From positions 1-24,242 of the forward strand of contig CALZHQ010000039.1 of the NCBI GenBank assembly GCA_945787295.1: DNA of 24,242 nucleotides. The letters run 5' to 3'. The first letter of the stretch is position 1, and every line of letters begins with the position of its first letter. The notes beneath the pieces are model-generated. The model was given only the letters and a program-made list of their open reading frames with translations, made no database searches and had not been told where the DNA came from. Shown here one piece after another: positions 7,482-14,755 of this stretch. The stretch is from an uncultured Desulfuromonadales bacterium (GTDB lineage Bacteria > Desulfobacterota > Desulfuromonadia > Desulfuromonadales > Geopsychrobacteraceae). Position numbers and translations under genes: made by a program.

Positions 7482-9194
7482 TTACTGCTTTAACCAATTA
7501 CGTTGGAACTGGGGGGCAATTTTTTCGATCCGTTGCCGAGAGGATTCGAGGCTGGCAGACCAATCATTTGGTCCATGAATCACCTGCGGGCGCAGAAGAA
7601 TAACCAGCTCGCTCTTGCGTGATCCAGACTTGGTATGTCTAAACAATGCCCCGATCCCAGGAAGTTTACTCAGCACCGGCACACCCGCTTCTTCGTCAAT
7701 CGCATTTTCCTGCATCAGTCCACCGATGACCACCAATTGTCCGCTACTGGCATGAACGACACTATCCGACTCGCGGACGGTACTGAATGCCAAGGGGAGG
7801 CTCTGGTTCACTCCGAAAACATTTATTTCCTTGGTCTGGTCGACAACCTCGCTGATGGTTGGATGAATATGCAAGGTGATGTTCCCCTCTGGATCGATTT
7901 GGGGCGTCACATCAAGGGCGATTCCTGAGAAGAATGGAGTCAAGGTAATATCGGTGGTGCTATTGGTCGTGGTACCAGTCGTGGTGTCGCTGGAAATATC
8001 GGTAACAAAAAACTCGTCCGAACCGACTTTGATGACCGCTTTCTGATTGTTCACCGTCGAGATCCTTGGACTCGACAACACCTGCACATCACCCTGAGTT
8101 TCAAGTAATTCGATAAACGCCCTGAAATCGTTAAAATTCAAGGCAAGCCCGAAAACACCCCCGAATGCCAAGGACTCAAATCCGTTCGGGAGATCACGAC
8201 CGATGACATTGTCATCGGTCGCTGATGCGGTCCCCTCGTCGAAGATTCGTCCGCCGCCGACCTGGCCGGCAAGAACTCCCTTACCGTCTTTATTCGTGCC
8301 CAATGCAACCCAGTTTATCCCCGATTGAAAACCATCGTTAAGGCTGACTTCAATCACCTTGGCTTCAATCACAACCTGCCGCTGCAGGTTGCTCTGGACC
8401 GTCTTCAGATATTTCTCAACGATCTGTAACTCATCAGGCATAGCGACGACAACCACGACACTCGCTTGCGGCTGAACCACCACTTTGCGCCCACCATCAG
8501 CGCCAACTAAACTCTGGATGGCAGCGCGCAGTTCGCTCCAAAAGTCTGCAATCGATTCAGTCTCAATGCGACTACCGGACACCGACTGGGCCGCGTTTTC
8601 CGAGGAATCACCAGAATCATCGTCAGAAGTATCAACCTCTGAAACCTGACCTGAGCTGACCCGGGTCTGCGACATCCCCCGACGAACCAGATTGAGATAG
8701 TTGACCTGAAAAGTCCGCGCCTGCAGACCGATCGGCATGACCTGGTAAATGTTGCCGGTTTTAAAATACGGGTAACCATAGACGTTATGGACAACATCAA
8801 GGACTTCGGCGACCGTGGTGTTTTTCAGGTCGATACTGATGGTACCGCTGACATCCGGGTGCACCACCATGTTGACCCGACTGTCTTCAACCAGGCTCAT
8901 AAAAAACTCACTGGCCGAGACGTCACTGGCTGCGATATCGAATACCGCACTATCTTCGTCAGCCGCATCAGCAGCCAAAAGGCTGGCCGATGGAATCAAA
9001 GCAGATCTAATTTCCGCGGGTGGTGGTGGCGGAGTCACCGGAGCCTGTTTCGGTGGAGCCGGCGGCACAGCAAAAGATTGGTTGATCGAGTCGAGAGGCT
9101 CTCCGCCACGTGGAGCCGGTGCACAGCCGGCAACCAGCGACAGAAAAACCAGACCGGTCATAAGCCTTGAAAACTTCGGCGACAACAGTTTCAC
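7482..9194 (-). CDS. mshL: MshL, outer-membrane secretin lipoprotein
   Basis: A 570-residue secretin forming the outer-membrane pore for the pilus. The signal peptide ends in a lipobox L-V-A-G with Cys24, so it should be a lipoprotein. A Pro-rich linker (about 44-60) precedes an STN/N0-type domain (about 86-155), then a Ser/Asp-rich insertion (about 180-207), an N1-like domain (about 235-270) and the secretin barrel (about 335-540), with the family patterns V-L-S-S-P-R-I-S-T-x-N-N-Q and V-V-I-G-G-L-M-Q. A Thr-rich stretch (403-416) probably lies in the gate or a periplasmic loop. The start is GTG within a GTGA overlap of the mshK stop, with an AAAGGGAG ribosome-binding site. Length and domain order match MSHA secretins. 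Confidence 0.95.
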   Translation of the reverse strand: MKLLSPKFSRLMTGLVFLSLVAGCAPAPRGGEPLDSINQSFAVPPAPPKQAPVTPPPPPAEIRSALIPSASLLAADAADEDSAVFDIAASDVSASEFFMSLVEDSRVNMVVHPDVSGTISIDLKNTTVAEVLDVVHNVYGYPYFKTGNIYQVMPIGLQARTFQVNYLNLVRRGMSQTRVSSGQVSEVDTSDDDSGDSSENAAQSVSGSRIETESIADFWSELRAAIQSLVGADGGRKVVVQPQASVVVVVAMPDELQIVEKYLKTVQSNLQRQVVIEAKVIEVSLNDGFQSGINWVALGTNKDGKGVLAGQVGGGRIFDEGTASATDDNVIGRDLPNGFESLAFGGVFGLALNFNDFRAFIELLETQGDVQVLSSPRISTVNNQKAVIKVGSDEFFVTDISSDTTTGTTTNSTTDITLTPFFSGIALDVTPQIDPEGNITLHIHPTISEVVDQTKEINVFGVNQSLPLAFSTVRESDSVVHASSGQLVVIGGLMQENAIDEEAGVPVLSKLPGIGALFRHTKSGSRKSELVILLRPQVIHGPNDWSASLESSRQRIEKIAPQFQRNWLKQ

Positions 9195-9583
9195 TGACGA
9201 CTCCCTTTCACAACACCCTCAGTTACAGATGTCTTTTTCAAACCGGATCCGGCCCGGCGCAATACGATCTGCTGCTTATTTTTTTGCAACAGAACCTTGG
9301 TCGGTTCTATTTTTATCAATTTGTAACCTTCGACCCACTCCCCTAGCACTAACGACTGGCCGTTAATCACGGCCACAGAGCGTTGTTTGGAGGTCAGCAC
9401 CGTACTCAACAGCCAATTCTTCGGCGTTGTTTCCGCTGACGGCCCAGCAGCTGTCGAATCGGTTTGCGGAGCCTGATAGTAAGCCGGACGTAACGGATCC
9501 TGCAAACGACCCGCTTCAGCCATTAGCGACGCCGGACAGAGCAAGATCAACAACACTAAACAGAACGACATCCTGCTAACCAC
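9191..9583 (-). CDS. mshK: MshK-like periplasmic pilus assembly protein
   Basis: A 130-residue exported protein with a signal peptide (residues 1 to about 22, ending A-S-L-M-A). The mature part begins R-L-Q-D-P-L-R-P, then has L-L-S-T-V-L-T-S, R-S-V-A-V-I-N-G-Q and a G-x-x-V-x-G-Y-x-L-x-x-I segment: the small PilP/GspC-like beta domain typical of MshK, which bridges the inner-membrane PilNO-type complex to the secretin. It is encoded between mshJ and mshL, as in known MSHA loci. The called start is GTG at 9583, preceded by AAGGGG and overlapping mshJ by 8 nt; an in-frame ATG four codons later (9571) is a possible alternative that keeps the signal peptide. Confidence 0.82.
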   Translation of the reverse strand: MVSRMSFCLVLLILLCPASLMAEAGRLQDPLRPAYYQAPQTDSTAAGPSAETTPKNWLLSTVLTSKQRSVAVINGQSLVLGEWVEGYKLIKIEPTKVLLQKNKQQIVLRRAGSGLKKTSVTEGVVKGSRQ

Positions 9584-10241
9584 CGATCCACCCCTTCTCC
9601 AAGCTCAAGGTATAAACCTGCAATTTAACCTTCGCCACTGGATATTGCTGTGTTTCTATCTCCAGATCCTCCCAGACCAGGCGCCGGGGAAGTTGCTCCA
9701 GCTTTTTCAAATAAGCCAGAGTCGCCAGATAATCACCGGCAAATTCGATCCGCAAGCGATGGCGATACAGGTCGGGTGCAACTTCCCCATCTGTCACCTG
9801 GGTGTTTATTTGCAACGCTTCAGCCGGCAAATTTTCCAAACTGAGCAACTGCAGCTTATTCTGCCGGGACAACAGGTCCTTAAGCAGCTCAGGCATTTCC
9901 CGGGGAGAAACCAGGTTGCCAACATTCTCTTCCAGTTGCTGGCGAACTTTCTTGACGTCAATTTGTAACTGGGTCAGCAACTGCCGATTTTCACGATCAG
10001 GATCAAAATCTTTGCGGGCCTCGATCACGGTCTCTTGAGTTGCTAATTGGCTCAATTCAAGGCGCACCGCCTCAGTATTTTTTCGATCCCGGAACTTACG
10101 GGCGCTTATGGGGTTCATGACCACAGTGTCCCAGATAAAAAACAGCGCCGCTAAAATGCAGAGCACCAATAAGGCCCGCTCACGCAACGGGCGCTGGCCA
10201 TACCATTCAGACAATGACTGCAGGGACCCGGAGAAATTCAT
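9576..10241 (-). CDS. mshJ: MshJ, PilO-like inner-membrane protein
   Basis: A 221-residue bitopic membrane protein: a short cytoplasmic N-terminus (R-P-L-R-E-R-A is the usual MshJ/GspM start), one transmembrane helix (about 23-43), a long predicted coiled coil (about 48-130) and a ferredoxin-like C-terminal domain. This architecture matches PilO/GspM proteins, which with PilN- and PilM-like partners form the inner-membrane alignment complex. Its ATG overlaps the previous gene's stop by 4 nt and has a good GGAGGCG ribosome-binding site. The position directly before mshK supports the name. Confidence 0.87.
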   Translation of the reverse strand: MNFSGSLQSLSEWYGQRPLRERALLVLCILAALFFIWDTVVMNPISARKFRDRKNTEAVRLELSQLATQETVIEARKDFDPDRENRQLLTQLQIDVKKVRQQLEENVGNLVSPREMPELLKDLLSRQNKLQLLSLENLPAEALQINTQVTDGEVAPDLYRHRLRIEFAGDYLATLAYLKKLEQLPRRLVWEDLEIETQQYPVAKVKLQVYTLSLEKGWIGG

Positions 10242-10843
10242 TTCTGCGCCTCCGCCATAGATTCGAGACTAAAATCGACTTTACCTGGCTGCTCCTGCAA
10301 TCGGGTTAATTTCAACTGTGAAAAAACCTGTCCATCCAGAACCCCCTTTTCTCCGAGGAATTGCAGATAATGTGGAACCTGTTCTGGCCGCTTGGCACTT
10401 CCAGCCAAAGCAACCCTTTGTCCGCTACCATCGAGCTGAATCCGGCGCAACCAAACTCCATTCTGCCGGTGTCGGGCCAAGCCCTCAAGGACCTGTAAAA
10501 CATCTCCGTTGCCACCTTCTTCGCGTACAGAGAAATAACCAAGCAGTTGCTTCTGGCCATCAAAAAGATGCTTGGTGCGCTCAATTTCTTCTTCAAGCAG
10601 GGCATTTTTCTTCCGCTCCGGATACTGCTGTTCCAGAGTCGCAACCAGTGCGGCTTTGTCCGCCTGCTGCCTCTGCAGCTCTACGAGTTGCTGCTCTGTA
10701 CTGCGCATCTGCCTGTAGCCGAGGACACTCAAAAACAGCAGCAAAACAGCAAATAACAGCAGAATTAAACCAACCTGACGAAACTGCAACGGCTCCGGTT
10801 TGTCGATCAATACCGCCTGATAAAGGTTGACCTGCTGCCGCAT
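10238..10843 (-). CDS. mshI2: PilN-like MSHA biogenesis protein (MshI2)
   Basis: A 201-residue protein with the PilN-type start (M-R-Q-Q-V-N-L-Y), one transmembrane span (about 22-42), a coiled coil (about 45-95) and a small alpha/beta domain. The conserved N-L-Y motif in PilN binds the PilM-like partner, here MshI encoded just upstream. I chose the ATG at 10843 over a TTG one codon earlier because a GGAGGGCG ribosome-binding site lies at the right distance; the ATG then overlaps the mshI stop by one base (TGATG). The stop overlaps the mshJ start. Some loci name this gene mshI2; others leave it unnamed. Confidence 0.83.
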   Translation of the reverse strand: MRQQVNLYQAVLIDKPEPLQFRQVGLILLLFAVLLLFLSVLGYRQMRSTEQQLVELQRQQADKAALVATLEQQYPERKKNALLEEEIERTKHLFDGQKQLLGYFSVREEGGNGDVLQVLEGLARHRQNGVWLRRIQLDGSGQRVALAGSAKRPEQVPHYLQFLGEKGVLDGQVFSQLKLTRLQEQPGKVDFSLESMAEAQK

Positions 10844-11805
10844 CAATCGCCCTCCATCCGCAGTGCCCCGCCTATCGACAGCAGGTGACGATTCAGCTCC
10901 AATTGCTCGACACCTTCAGGAATGGTCATAACTGAGTCGAAACTGAATGGCTCAACCTGAGTTGTCAGGTAATCATTCAAATAGGTTGTGACAGCGGGGA
11001 TTTCTCTTTCAGTCTGGGCAACCAACAGCCGTGAAACCATCGGCAAGCGGAAAGAGCTTTCGCAATAATCAAAGGTGCGCTGCAGTTCCAAAACGATCGA
11101 ATCGAGCTGTTCGGTGAGCGCTTCGTAATCACCATCGGCAAAAGGGATCAGGTCTTTCATTCCTGATGATAGATTCCGCGTCAGATAATGCACTCCATCA
11201 CGGACTATCGTTAAAATCCCGCTTTGCTCCTGCAACATCAGAATCGCGGTTCCACGGTCATCATCGGTGAACAATTCGGCTAAATTCCGCAAGCAAAATT
11301 CAGGGATATCAATAGCCGTCGGTTGTAGTTCAACATCCTGCAACAGTTCGATCCGTTCGCGCAGCAAGGCTTGCTGCGCAGCAACGACATAAGTCAGAGG
11401 CTTATTCTCGGATCCGAAAGGAGTCACGTCAAAGATATCAACAACAGCCTGCGCAACCGGAAATTCGAGCAAGTCGCGAATTTGCCAGCGAGCCGCATCC
11501 CGACGCTCATCGAGCGGCAACTCGGCTAACTCGACCTGCATCAGCTGGTAATAATCGGGAGGCATAACGGCAACACTCTGGAAACCCTGGAGTTGCTGCT
11601 GACGGATAAATCCTTTGAGAGCATCGAGACGGGCCTCTGTCGAGACAAACGGCTCCCAGTTCACCTGTTGTAAAACTGGCAACCCCGTCTTACTGCGCTG
11701 GACGCAAGCAACACTTGTCCCCGACGACATTTGGCAAATGCCTACGACACCGCTCCCCCCCTTGTTCTTTCGACTCCAAAAGGCCAGTTTCACCTCCGTC
11801 AACAT
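10843..11805 (-). CDS. mshI: MshI, PilM-like actin-fold protein
   Basis: A 320-residue cytoplasmic protein resembling PilM/MshI: no signal peptide or membrane span, an N-terminal V-V-G-I-C-Q strand, a D-x-R-R-D-A-A-R-W-Q-I region typical of MshI near 90, and a segment E-L-Q-R-T-F-D-Y-C-E near 235. PilM-like proteins have an actin-like fold and recruit the PilN-like partner. It is first in the operon. The start is uncertain: ATG at 11805 has no clear Shine-Dalgarno, whereas a strong GGAGGTG lies inside the first codons and points to a CTG at codon 7, which would give an N-terminus starting at L-A-F-W-S-R. I kept the ATG. Confidence 0.85.
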   Translation of the reverse strand: MLTEVKLAFWSRKNKGGSGVVGICQMSSGTSVACVQRSKTGLPVLQQVNWEPFVSTEARLDALKGFIRQQQLQGFQSVAVMPPDYYQLMQVELAELPLDERRDAARWQIRDLLEFPVAQAVVDIFDVTPFGSENKPLTYVVAAQQALLRERIELLQDVELQPTAIDIPEFCLRNLAELFTDDDRGTAILMLQEQSGILTIVRDGVHYLTRNLSSGMKDLIPFADGDYEALTEQLDSIVLELQRTFDYCESSFRLPMVSRLLVAQTEREIPAVTTYLNDYLTTQVEPFSFDSVMTIPEGVEQLELNRHLLSIGGALRMEGD

Positions 11806-11849
11806 CTACTTTTTTTTGCAAATACTAATATTACATGAAATTTACAATT

Positions 11850-11855
11850 ATTATA
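11850..11855 (-). promoter_or_regulatory. Candidate -10 box for the msh operon
   Basis: Perfect TATAAT on the minus strand, in an AT-rich spacer about 45 nt before the mshI start and just after the terminator of the upstream unit. No good -35 box is found 16-18 nt upstream, so it may need an activator or be fortuitous. It is the most likely place for the main msh promoter because every later junction down to mshG is tight. Confidence 0.35.
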
Positions 11856-11871
11856 GCTTAATAATCAATAA

Positions 11872-11898
11872 AAAAAGGCGGCTTTACGCCGCCTTTTT
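11872..11898. terminator. Bidirectional Rho-independent terminator
   Basis: GGCGGC (11877-11882) and GCCGCC (11888-11893) pair around a five-base loop, flanked by A-run and T-run on the two sides, so it is a strong terminator on either strand. On the minus strand it would end transcripts from the peroxiredoxin gene and the structured spacer and insulate the msh operon. Confidence 0.88.
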
Positions 11899-11907
11899 CT
11901 TTTAGAC

Positions 11908-11942
11908 AAAAATTCTAACCGCTTGGAAGCTGTAGAATTTTT
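11908..11942. repeat. Ten-base perfect inverted repeat in the structured spacer
   Basis: AAAAATTCTA (11908-11917) and TAGAATTTTT (11933-11942) are exact reverse complements with a 15-base interior. It could act as a weak terminator or as part of a longer RNA; it lies 10 nt from the strong terminator. Confidence 0.6.
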
Positions 11943-11954
11943 ATTTCTGGTTAA

Positions 11955-11971
11955 CTACTTCACTCAAGTAG
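11955..11971. repeat. Small perfect hairpin
   Basis: CTACTT and AAGTAG (six base pairs) around the five-base loop CACTC. It is the third hairpin in a row between the terminator and the large folded element. Confidence 0.4.
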
Positions 11972-11985
11972 AAGTGGCTAAAGGG

Positions 11986-12080
11986 TTCGGAAATTCCATT
12001 GGAGGGGTGTCTGGTGCCCGGATGGCACCAGTCAAGCCCCATGGATGGGATCATGCGTCCCTAGAAATGGAATTTTCGAA
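11986..12080. other. Structured intergenic element, possible non-coding RNA or 3' UTR
   Basis: A 95-nt stretch folds on paper into a closed three-way junction. The outer stem is TTCGGAAATTCCATT (11986-12000) with AATGGAATTTTCGAA (12066-12080): 15 pairs with a single G-U. Inside are an arm with GGGG/CCCC (12004-12007, 12037-12040) capped by a perfect eight-pair hairpin, CTGGTGCC/GGCACCAG (12011-12018, 12024-12031), and a short arm GGGA/TCCC (12047-12050, 12058-12061). No open reading frame explains it. On the minus strand it would be the 3' UTR of the peroxiredoxin mRNA, or a separate RNA ending at the 11872-11898 terminator. I do not recognise a known riboswitch, 6S, SRP or retron pattern. 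Strand and function are unknown. Confidence 0.5.
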
Positions 12081-12116
12081 CGCAACTGGAGCGAAATGGA
12101 TAACCATATTTTTATT

Positions 12117-12719
12117 TTAAAGCTTGCCAGACTCCTCTGCCAGGTAAGAAGCCACCCCCTGGCTGTCGGCAACCATCGCCTTATCTCCCTGGTTCCAGCC
12201 AGCAGGACAAACCTCACCATGCTTTTCATGGAACTGCAGGGCATCAATCATCCGCAGCATTTCATCGATATTACGTCCCAGCGGCAGGTCGTTGACCACC
12301 TGGTGACGCACGACACCACTCTGATCAATCAGGAATGAGCCCCGGAAAGCAACGCCGGCAACGTCAAATTCAACATCATAAGCCTGGCAAATCTCATGTT
12401 TAACATCGGCGACCAGAGGGTATCTCACTTCACCGATCCCCCCTTCGTTGATCGGCGTGTTGCGCCAGGCGATGTGGGTAAACTGTGAATCGATGGAGCA
12501 GCCGATGACCTGCACGCCCTTTGCTTCAAAATCAGCAATCCGATTACTGAACGCAATCAATTCTGTCGGGCAGACAAAGGTAAAGTCGAGGGGATAAAAG
12601 AACAGGACGACATATTTACCTTTATAATCTGCAAGGCTGAAACCATCATTGATCGAGCCATCAGCCATTACCGCTGTTGCTGTAAATTCAGGGGCCTGCT
12701 TGCCAACAAGAACACTCAT
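12117..12719 (-). CDS. Typical 2-Cys peroxiredoxin (AhpC/Prx1 family)
   Basis: A 200-residue thiol peroxidase that reduces hydrogen peroxide and organic hydroperoxides in the cytoplasm. The peroxidatic Cys50 sits in D-F-T-F-V-C-P-T-E and the resolving Cys171 in G-E-V-C-P-A-G-W, the exact signature of typical 2-Cys Prx1/AhpC enzymes. It has a G-G-I-G segment (93-96) and a C-terminal extension with Y-L, close to the GGLG and YF motifs linked to sensitivity to overoxidation. Extra cysteines are C74 and C111. No AhpF or thioredoxin partner is in the window. The AAAGGAG ribosome-binding site is strong. A sigma70-like promoter with an overlapping palindrome lies upstream, and a structured spacer follows the stop. 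Confidence 0.95.
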   Translation of the reverse strand: MSVLVGKQAPEFTATAVMADGSINDGFSLADYKGKYVVLFFYPLDFTFVCPTELIAFSNRIADFEAKGVQVIGCSIDSQFTHIAWRNTPINEGGIGEVRYPLVADVKHEICQAYDVEFDVAGVAFRGSFLIDQSGVVRHQVVNDLPLGRNIDEMLRMIDALQFHEKHGEVCPAGWNQGDKAMVADSQGVASYLAEESGKL

Positions 12720-12770
12720 GGGCCGGTCTCCTTTCCTATCGGATCAGGGAATTGTCATTAAGTTGATTGC

Positions 12771-12783
12771 CGTTAGTCTAACG
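12771..12783. promoter_or_regulatory. Palindrome overlapping the peroxiredoxin -10 region
   Basis: CGTTAG-T-CTAACG is a perfect six-base inverted repeat around one base and covers the -10 box. This is where a repressor would bind. It does not match PerR, Fur or OxyR consensus sites that I can recall. Confidence 0.45.
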
Positions 12784-12802
12784 ATTTAACAAGGACTGTC
12801 AA
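12775..12802 (-). promoter_or_regulatory. Sigma70-like promoter of the peroxiredoxin gene
   Basis: On the minus strand a perfect TTGACA (12797-12802) is followed, after 16 nt, by TAGACT (12775-12780, four of six matches to TATAAT). It lies 55-80 nt before the start codon, and no other gene starts nearby. Confidence 0.6.
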
Positions 12803-12810
12803 GGCAAAGA

Positions 12811-12825
12811 TGACCATTTTGGTCA
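12811..12825. repeat. Inverted repeat at the xerC stop codon
   Basis: TGACC-ATTTT-GGTCA (six pairs if the A/T next to the centre is counted) overlaps the xerC stop. On the minus strand only a few T residues follow, so it is at most a weak terminator; it could also be an upstream operator for the peroxiredoxin promoter 10 nt away. Confidence 0.35.
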
Positions 12826-13725
12826 CTTTTTCTTGCTGCGGGGATGAGCCCGATCGTAGACCTCTGCCAGATGAGCAAAGCTGACCTTGGTGTACTTCTG
12901 GGTCGTTGACAGGGACGCGTGCCCGAGCAGCTCCTGGATGACGCGCAGGTCAGCCCCGGCATCGAGCAGGTGCGTGGCGAAGGAATGGCGCAGGGCGTGG
13001 GGGGTAACGTCGGTCGGCAAACCGAACAGCAACAGCCGCTTTTTCAGGTTTCGTTGCACGCTGCGTGCTGTCAGTCGACCGCCTCGATGGTTGAGAAACA
13101 TAGGCTCCTTAACGTCTTGCCCCCCCCGCTCTTCGAGATAGATCTGCAACGCCCAGCAGGCTTGGCGGCCGACCGGCAACAAGCGCTCCTTGCCCCCCTT
13201 CCCGAGGACCCGGACTGAGGCTTCAGCAAGATCGACAGAGCTGACATCAAGCCCGGTGACTTCGCTGACCCGCAGGCCACAGGAATAGATCAATTCAAAG
13301 ATGGCCAGATCACGCATCACCAGCAAACGATCTCCAGGCAAGGGTCGGTCGAGCAGCTGCCCGGTCTGTTCGGCGCTGAGCACTTTAGGGAGATACTGTT
13401 CCCGTTTGGGTGTCGACAAACCATCCGCCGGAGACGTTGGCAGAATCCCTTCGCGCACCAAAAAACGGAAGAACACGCGCAGTGCAGAAAACTTTCGTCC
13501 GATGCTGGATCGCCCACAATTCTTGTGCAGTTGCGCGAGATAGCGCCGGAGCAGAAGCAGGTCAATCTGCGCTAACCAGCGTCCTGCCGGGCCCGCAAAA
13601 CCTGACTGTTGCTGAAGAAAAGCCTGGAACTGCCGCAGGTCGTTCAGATAGGCGGTCACCGTGCGTGGGGACAGATTGCGCTCGATCGCTAAATGCTGCT
13701 CAAAACGCTTCAGCAACCGCTCCAT
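12823..13725 (-). CDS. xerC: Tyrosine recombinase XerC
   Basis: A 300-residue site-specific recombinase that with XerD resolves chromosome dimers at dif during division. The N-terminal SAM-like DNA-binding domain spans about 1-95. The catalytic set is complete: R152 (C-G-L-R-V-S-E), K176 (G-K-G-G-K-E-R), H243 and R246 (H-A-L-R-H-S-F), H269 (L-L-G-H-A-S-L) and the nucleophile Y278 (K-Y-T-K). I chose the ATG at 13725, with GGAGGGGG just upstream, over the GTG four codons earlier. XerC is favoured over XerD or a phage integrase by length, the conserved core and the absence of any att-like or phage genes nearby. It stands alone on its strand, with a divergent lipase upstream and peroxiredoxin downstream. 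Confidence 0.9.
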   Translation of the reverse strand: MERLLKRFEQHLAIERNLSPRTVTAYLNDLRQFQAFLQQQSGFAGPAGRWLAQIDLLLLRRYLAQLHKNCGRSSIGRKFSALRVFFRFLVREGILPTSPADGLSTPKREQYLPKVLSAEQTGQLLDRPLPGDRLLVMRDLAIFELIYSCGLRVSEVTGLDVSSVDLAEASVRVLGKGGKERLLPVGRQACWALQIYLEERGGQDVKEPMFLNHRGGRLTARSVQRNLKKRLLLFGLPTDVTPHALRHSFATHLLDAGADLRVIQELLGHASLSTTQKYTKVSFAHLAEVYDRAHPRSKKK

Positions 13726-13775
13726 CACCCCCTCCACAAAGAACGGTAAAAACAGCGGTACCGGCCGTTGATCAA

Positions 13776-13804
13776 TTGACGCTCACCGGGGGGCATGGCA
13801 TACT
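13776..13804 (+). promoter_or_regulatory. Candidate promoter of the lipase-yjbQ-DUF362 operon
   Basis: TTGACG (13776-13781), 17-nt spacer, CATACT (13799-13804): five and four matches to the sigma70 boxes. It lies about 105 nt before the first ATG of the plus-strand operon, in the only non-coding stretch available. Confidence 0.5.
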
Positions 13805-13909
13805 CTGTTCGCAATAGCGTAGGTGTTTTCTGAGCCATCAGAAATCTCCCTATAACTTCAAAAAAGCTGAACTTTTAGTTCCTTGTACTCAAAGAAAGTG
13901 TCATAAACC

Positions 13910-14755
13910 ATGTGGTGTTTCTGGTCGACCCTGGTCCTTACCCTGTTTAGCGTTTTTGCTGCCATCAATCTGCTGATAGTCATTCTGACATATAGCATAT
14001 GCTGGTACGAGTATGCCAATGCTGACCCGAAGTTGATTGAACATCGCTTTCGTGGCCGGACCCTCCGCATGGTCTTTTCTGTCATCTGCCAGGAGACCTT
14101 TTTCAATATTCTAACCTTACTCATCGTCCCCTTCGGCCTTATCAAGCCACGCAATTCAAAGAACACGCGTGGAGAAACGCCGATACTGCTCCTGCACGGG
14201 CTGTTTAACAATCGAGCCAGCTGGTTCTGGATCAAGCGCTATCTGCGTAAACAGGGCTTTAATAACATTGCAGACATCAACCTCTCGTCCTGGCACAACG
14301 AAGAGGTGCTCACCGAACTGGTGGCGAAAAAAGTTGACGAACTCAGGCATCGTCTCGGAGTCGACAAAGTCCATCTCGTCGGCCATTCGATGGGCGGGAT
14401 TATCGCTCGAAACTACATTCAATTACGTGGTGGCACCAGCAAGGTTGATCACTGCATCTGCCTCGGTTCGCCACATTCCGGCTCCAAGCTGACCCCCTTT
14501 GCTCTCTCTCCCCTGGGGCGAATTTTGGTTCCCGGCTCTGATTTTCTGCGCCGACTGAACTCTGCAGCAGTCCCAGAAGAGGTGCGGATGACGAATATTT
14601 TTTCCAAAAAAGACAATATGGTGGTACCGAACATCAACTCAGAACTGCACTGGGGTGATGCCGTTACTCTGGATGGGATCGGGCACACCGGACTGATCTA
14701 TCGATCACCAGCACTGGCAGCGGTCAGTGCAGCGCTGAAAAAAGAGGAACTCTGA
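13910..14755 (+). CDS. Membrane-anchored lipase-like alpha/beta hydrolase
   Basis: A 281-residue protein of the triacylglycerol lipase/esterase type. A hydrophobic N-terminus gives a membrane span at about 7-30, with a second hydrophobic stretch at 54-77 that may be another span. The hydrolase domain starts near 90: oxyanion motif L-L-L-H-G-L-F (93-99), nucleophile elbow G-H-S-M-G-G with Ser160, Asp235 in S-K-K-D-N-M-V and His259 in G-I-G-H-T-G. All three catalytic residues are present, so it is likely active, probably on lipids or esters at the membrane. The true substrate cannot be read from sequence. The upstream ribosome-binding site is poor. Its TGA overlaps the yjbQ ATG by one base, so the two are coupled. 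Confidence 0.85.
   Translation: MWCFWSTLVLTLFSVFAAINLLIVILTYSICWYEYANADPKLIEHRFRGRTLRMVFSVICQETFFNILTLLIVPFGLIKPRNSKNTRGETPILLLHGLFNNRASWFWIKRYLRKQGFNNIADINLSSWHNEEVLTELVAKKVDELRHRLGVDKVHLVGHSMGGIIARNYIQLRGGTSKVDHCICLGSPHSGSKLTPFALSPLGRILVPGSDFLRRLNSAAVPEEVRMTNIFSKKDNMVVPNINSELHWGDAVTLDGIGHTGLIYRSPALAAVSAALKKEEL

Noticed and set aside
11986..12080. Integron attC site
   Set aside because: The element is a strong imperfect palindrome, but the flanks do not show the RYYYAAC and GTTRRRY core sites and there is no integrase or cassette nearby.
11904..12116. Retron msr-msd or a c-di-GMP riboswitch for the msh operon
   Set aside because: No reverse transcriptase is near, the conserved GEMM sequence is absent, and the bidirectional terminator separates the element from mshI.
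12823..13725. Phage or integrative-element integrase
   Set aside because: The recombinase has XerC length and sequence, and there is no tRNA, att repeat or phage gene around it.
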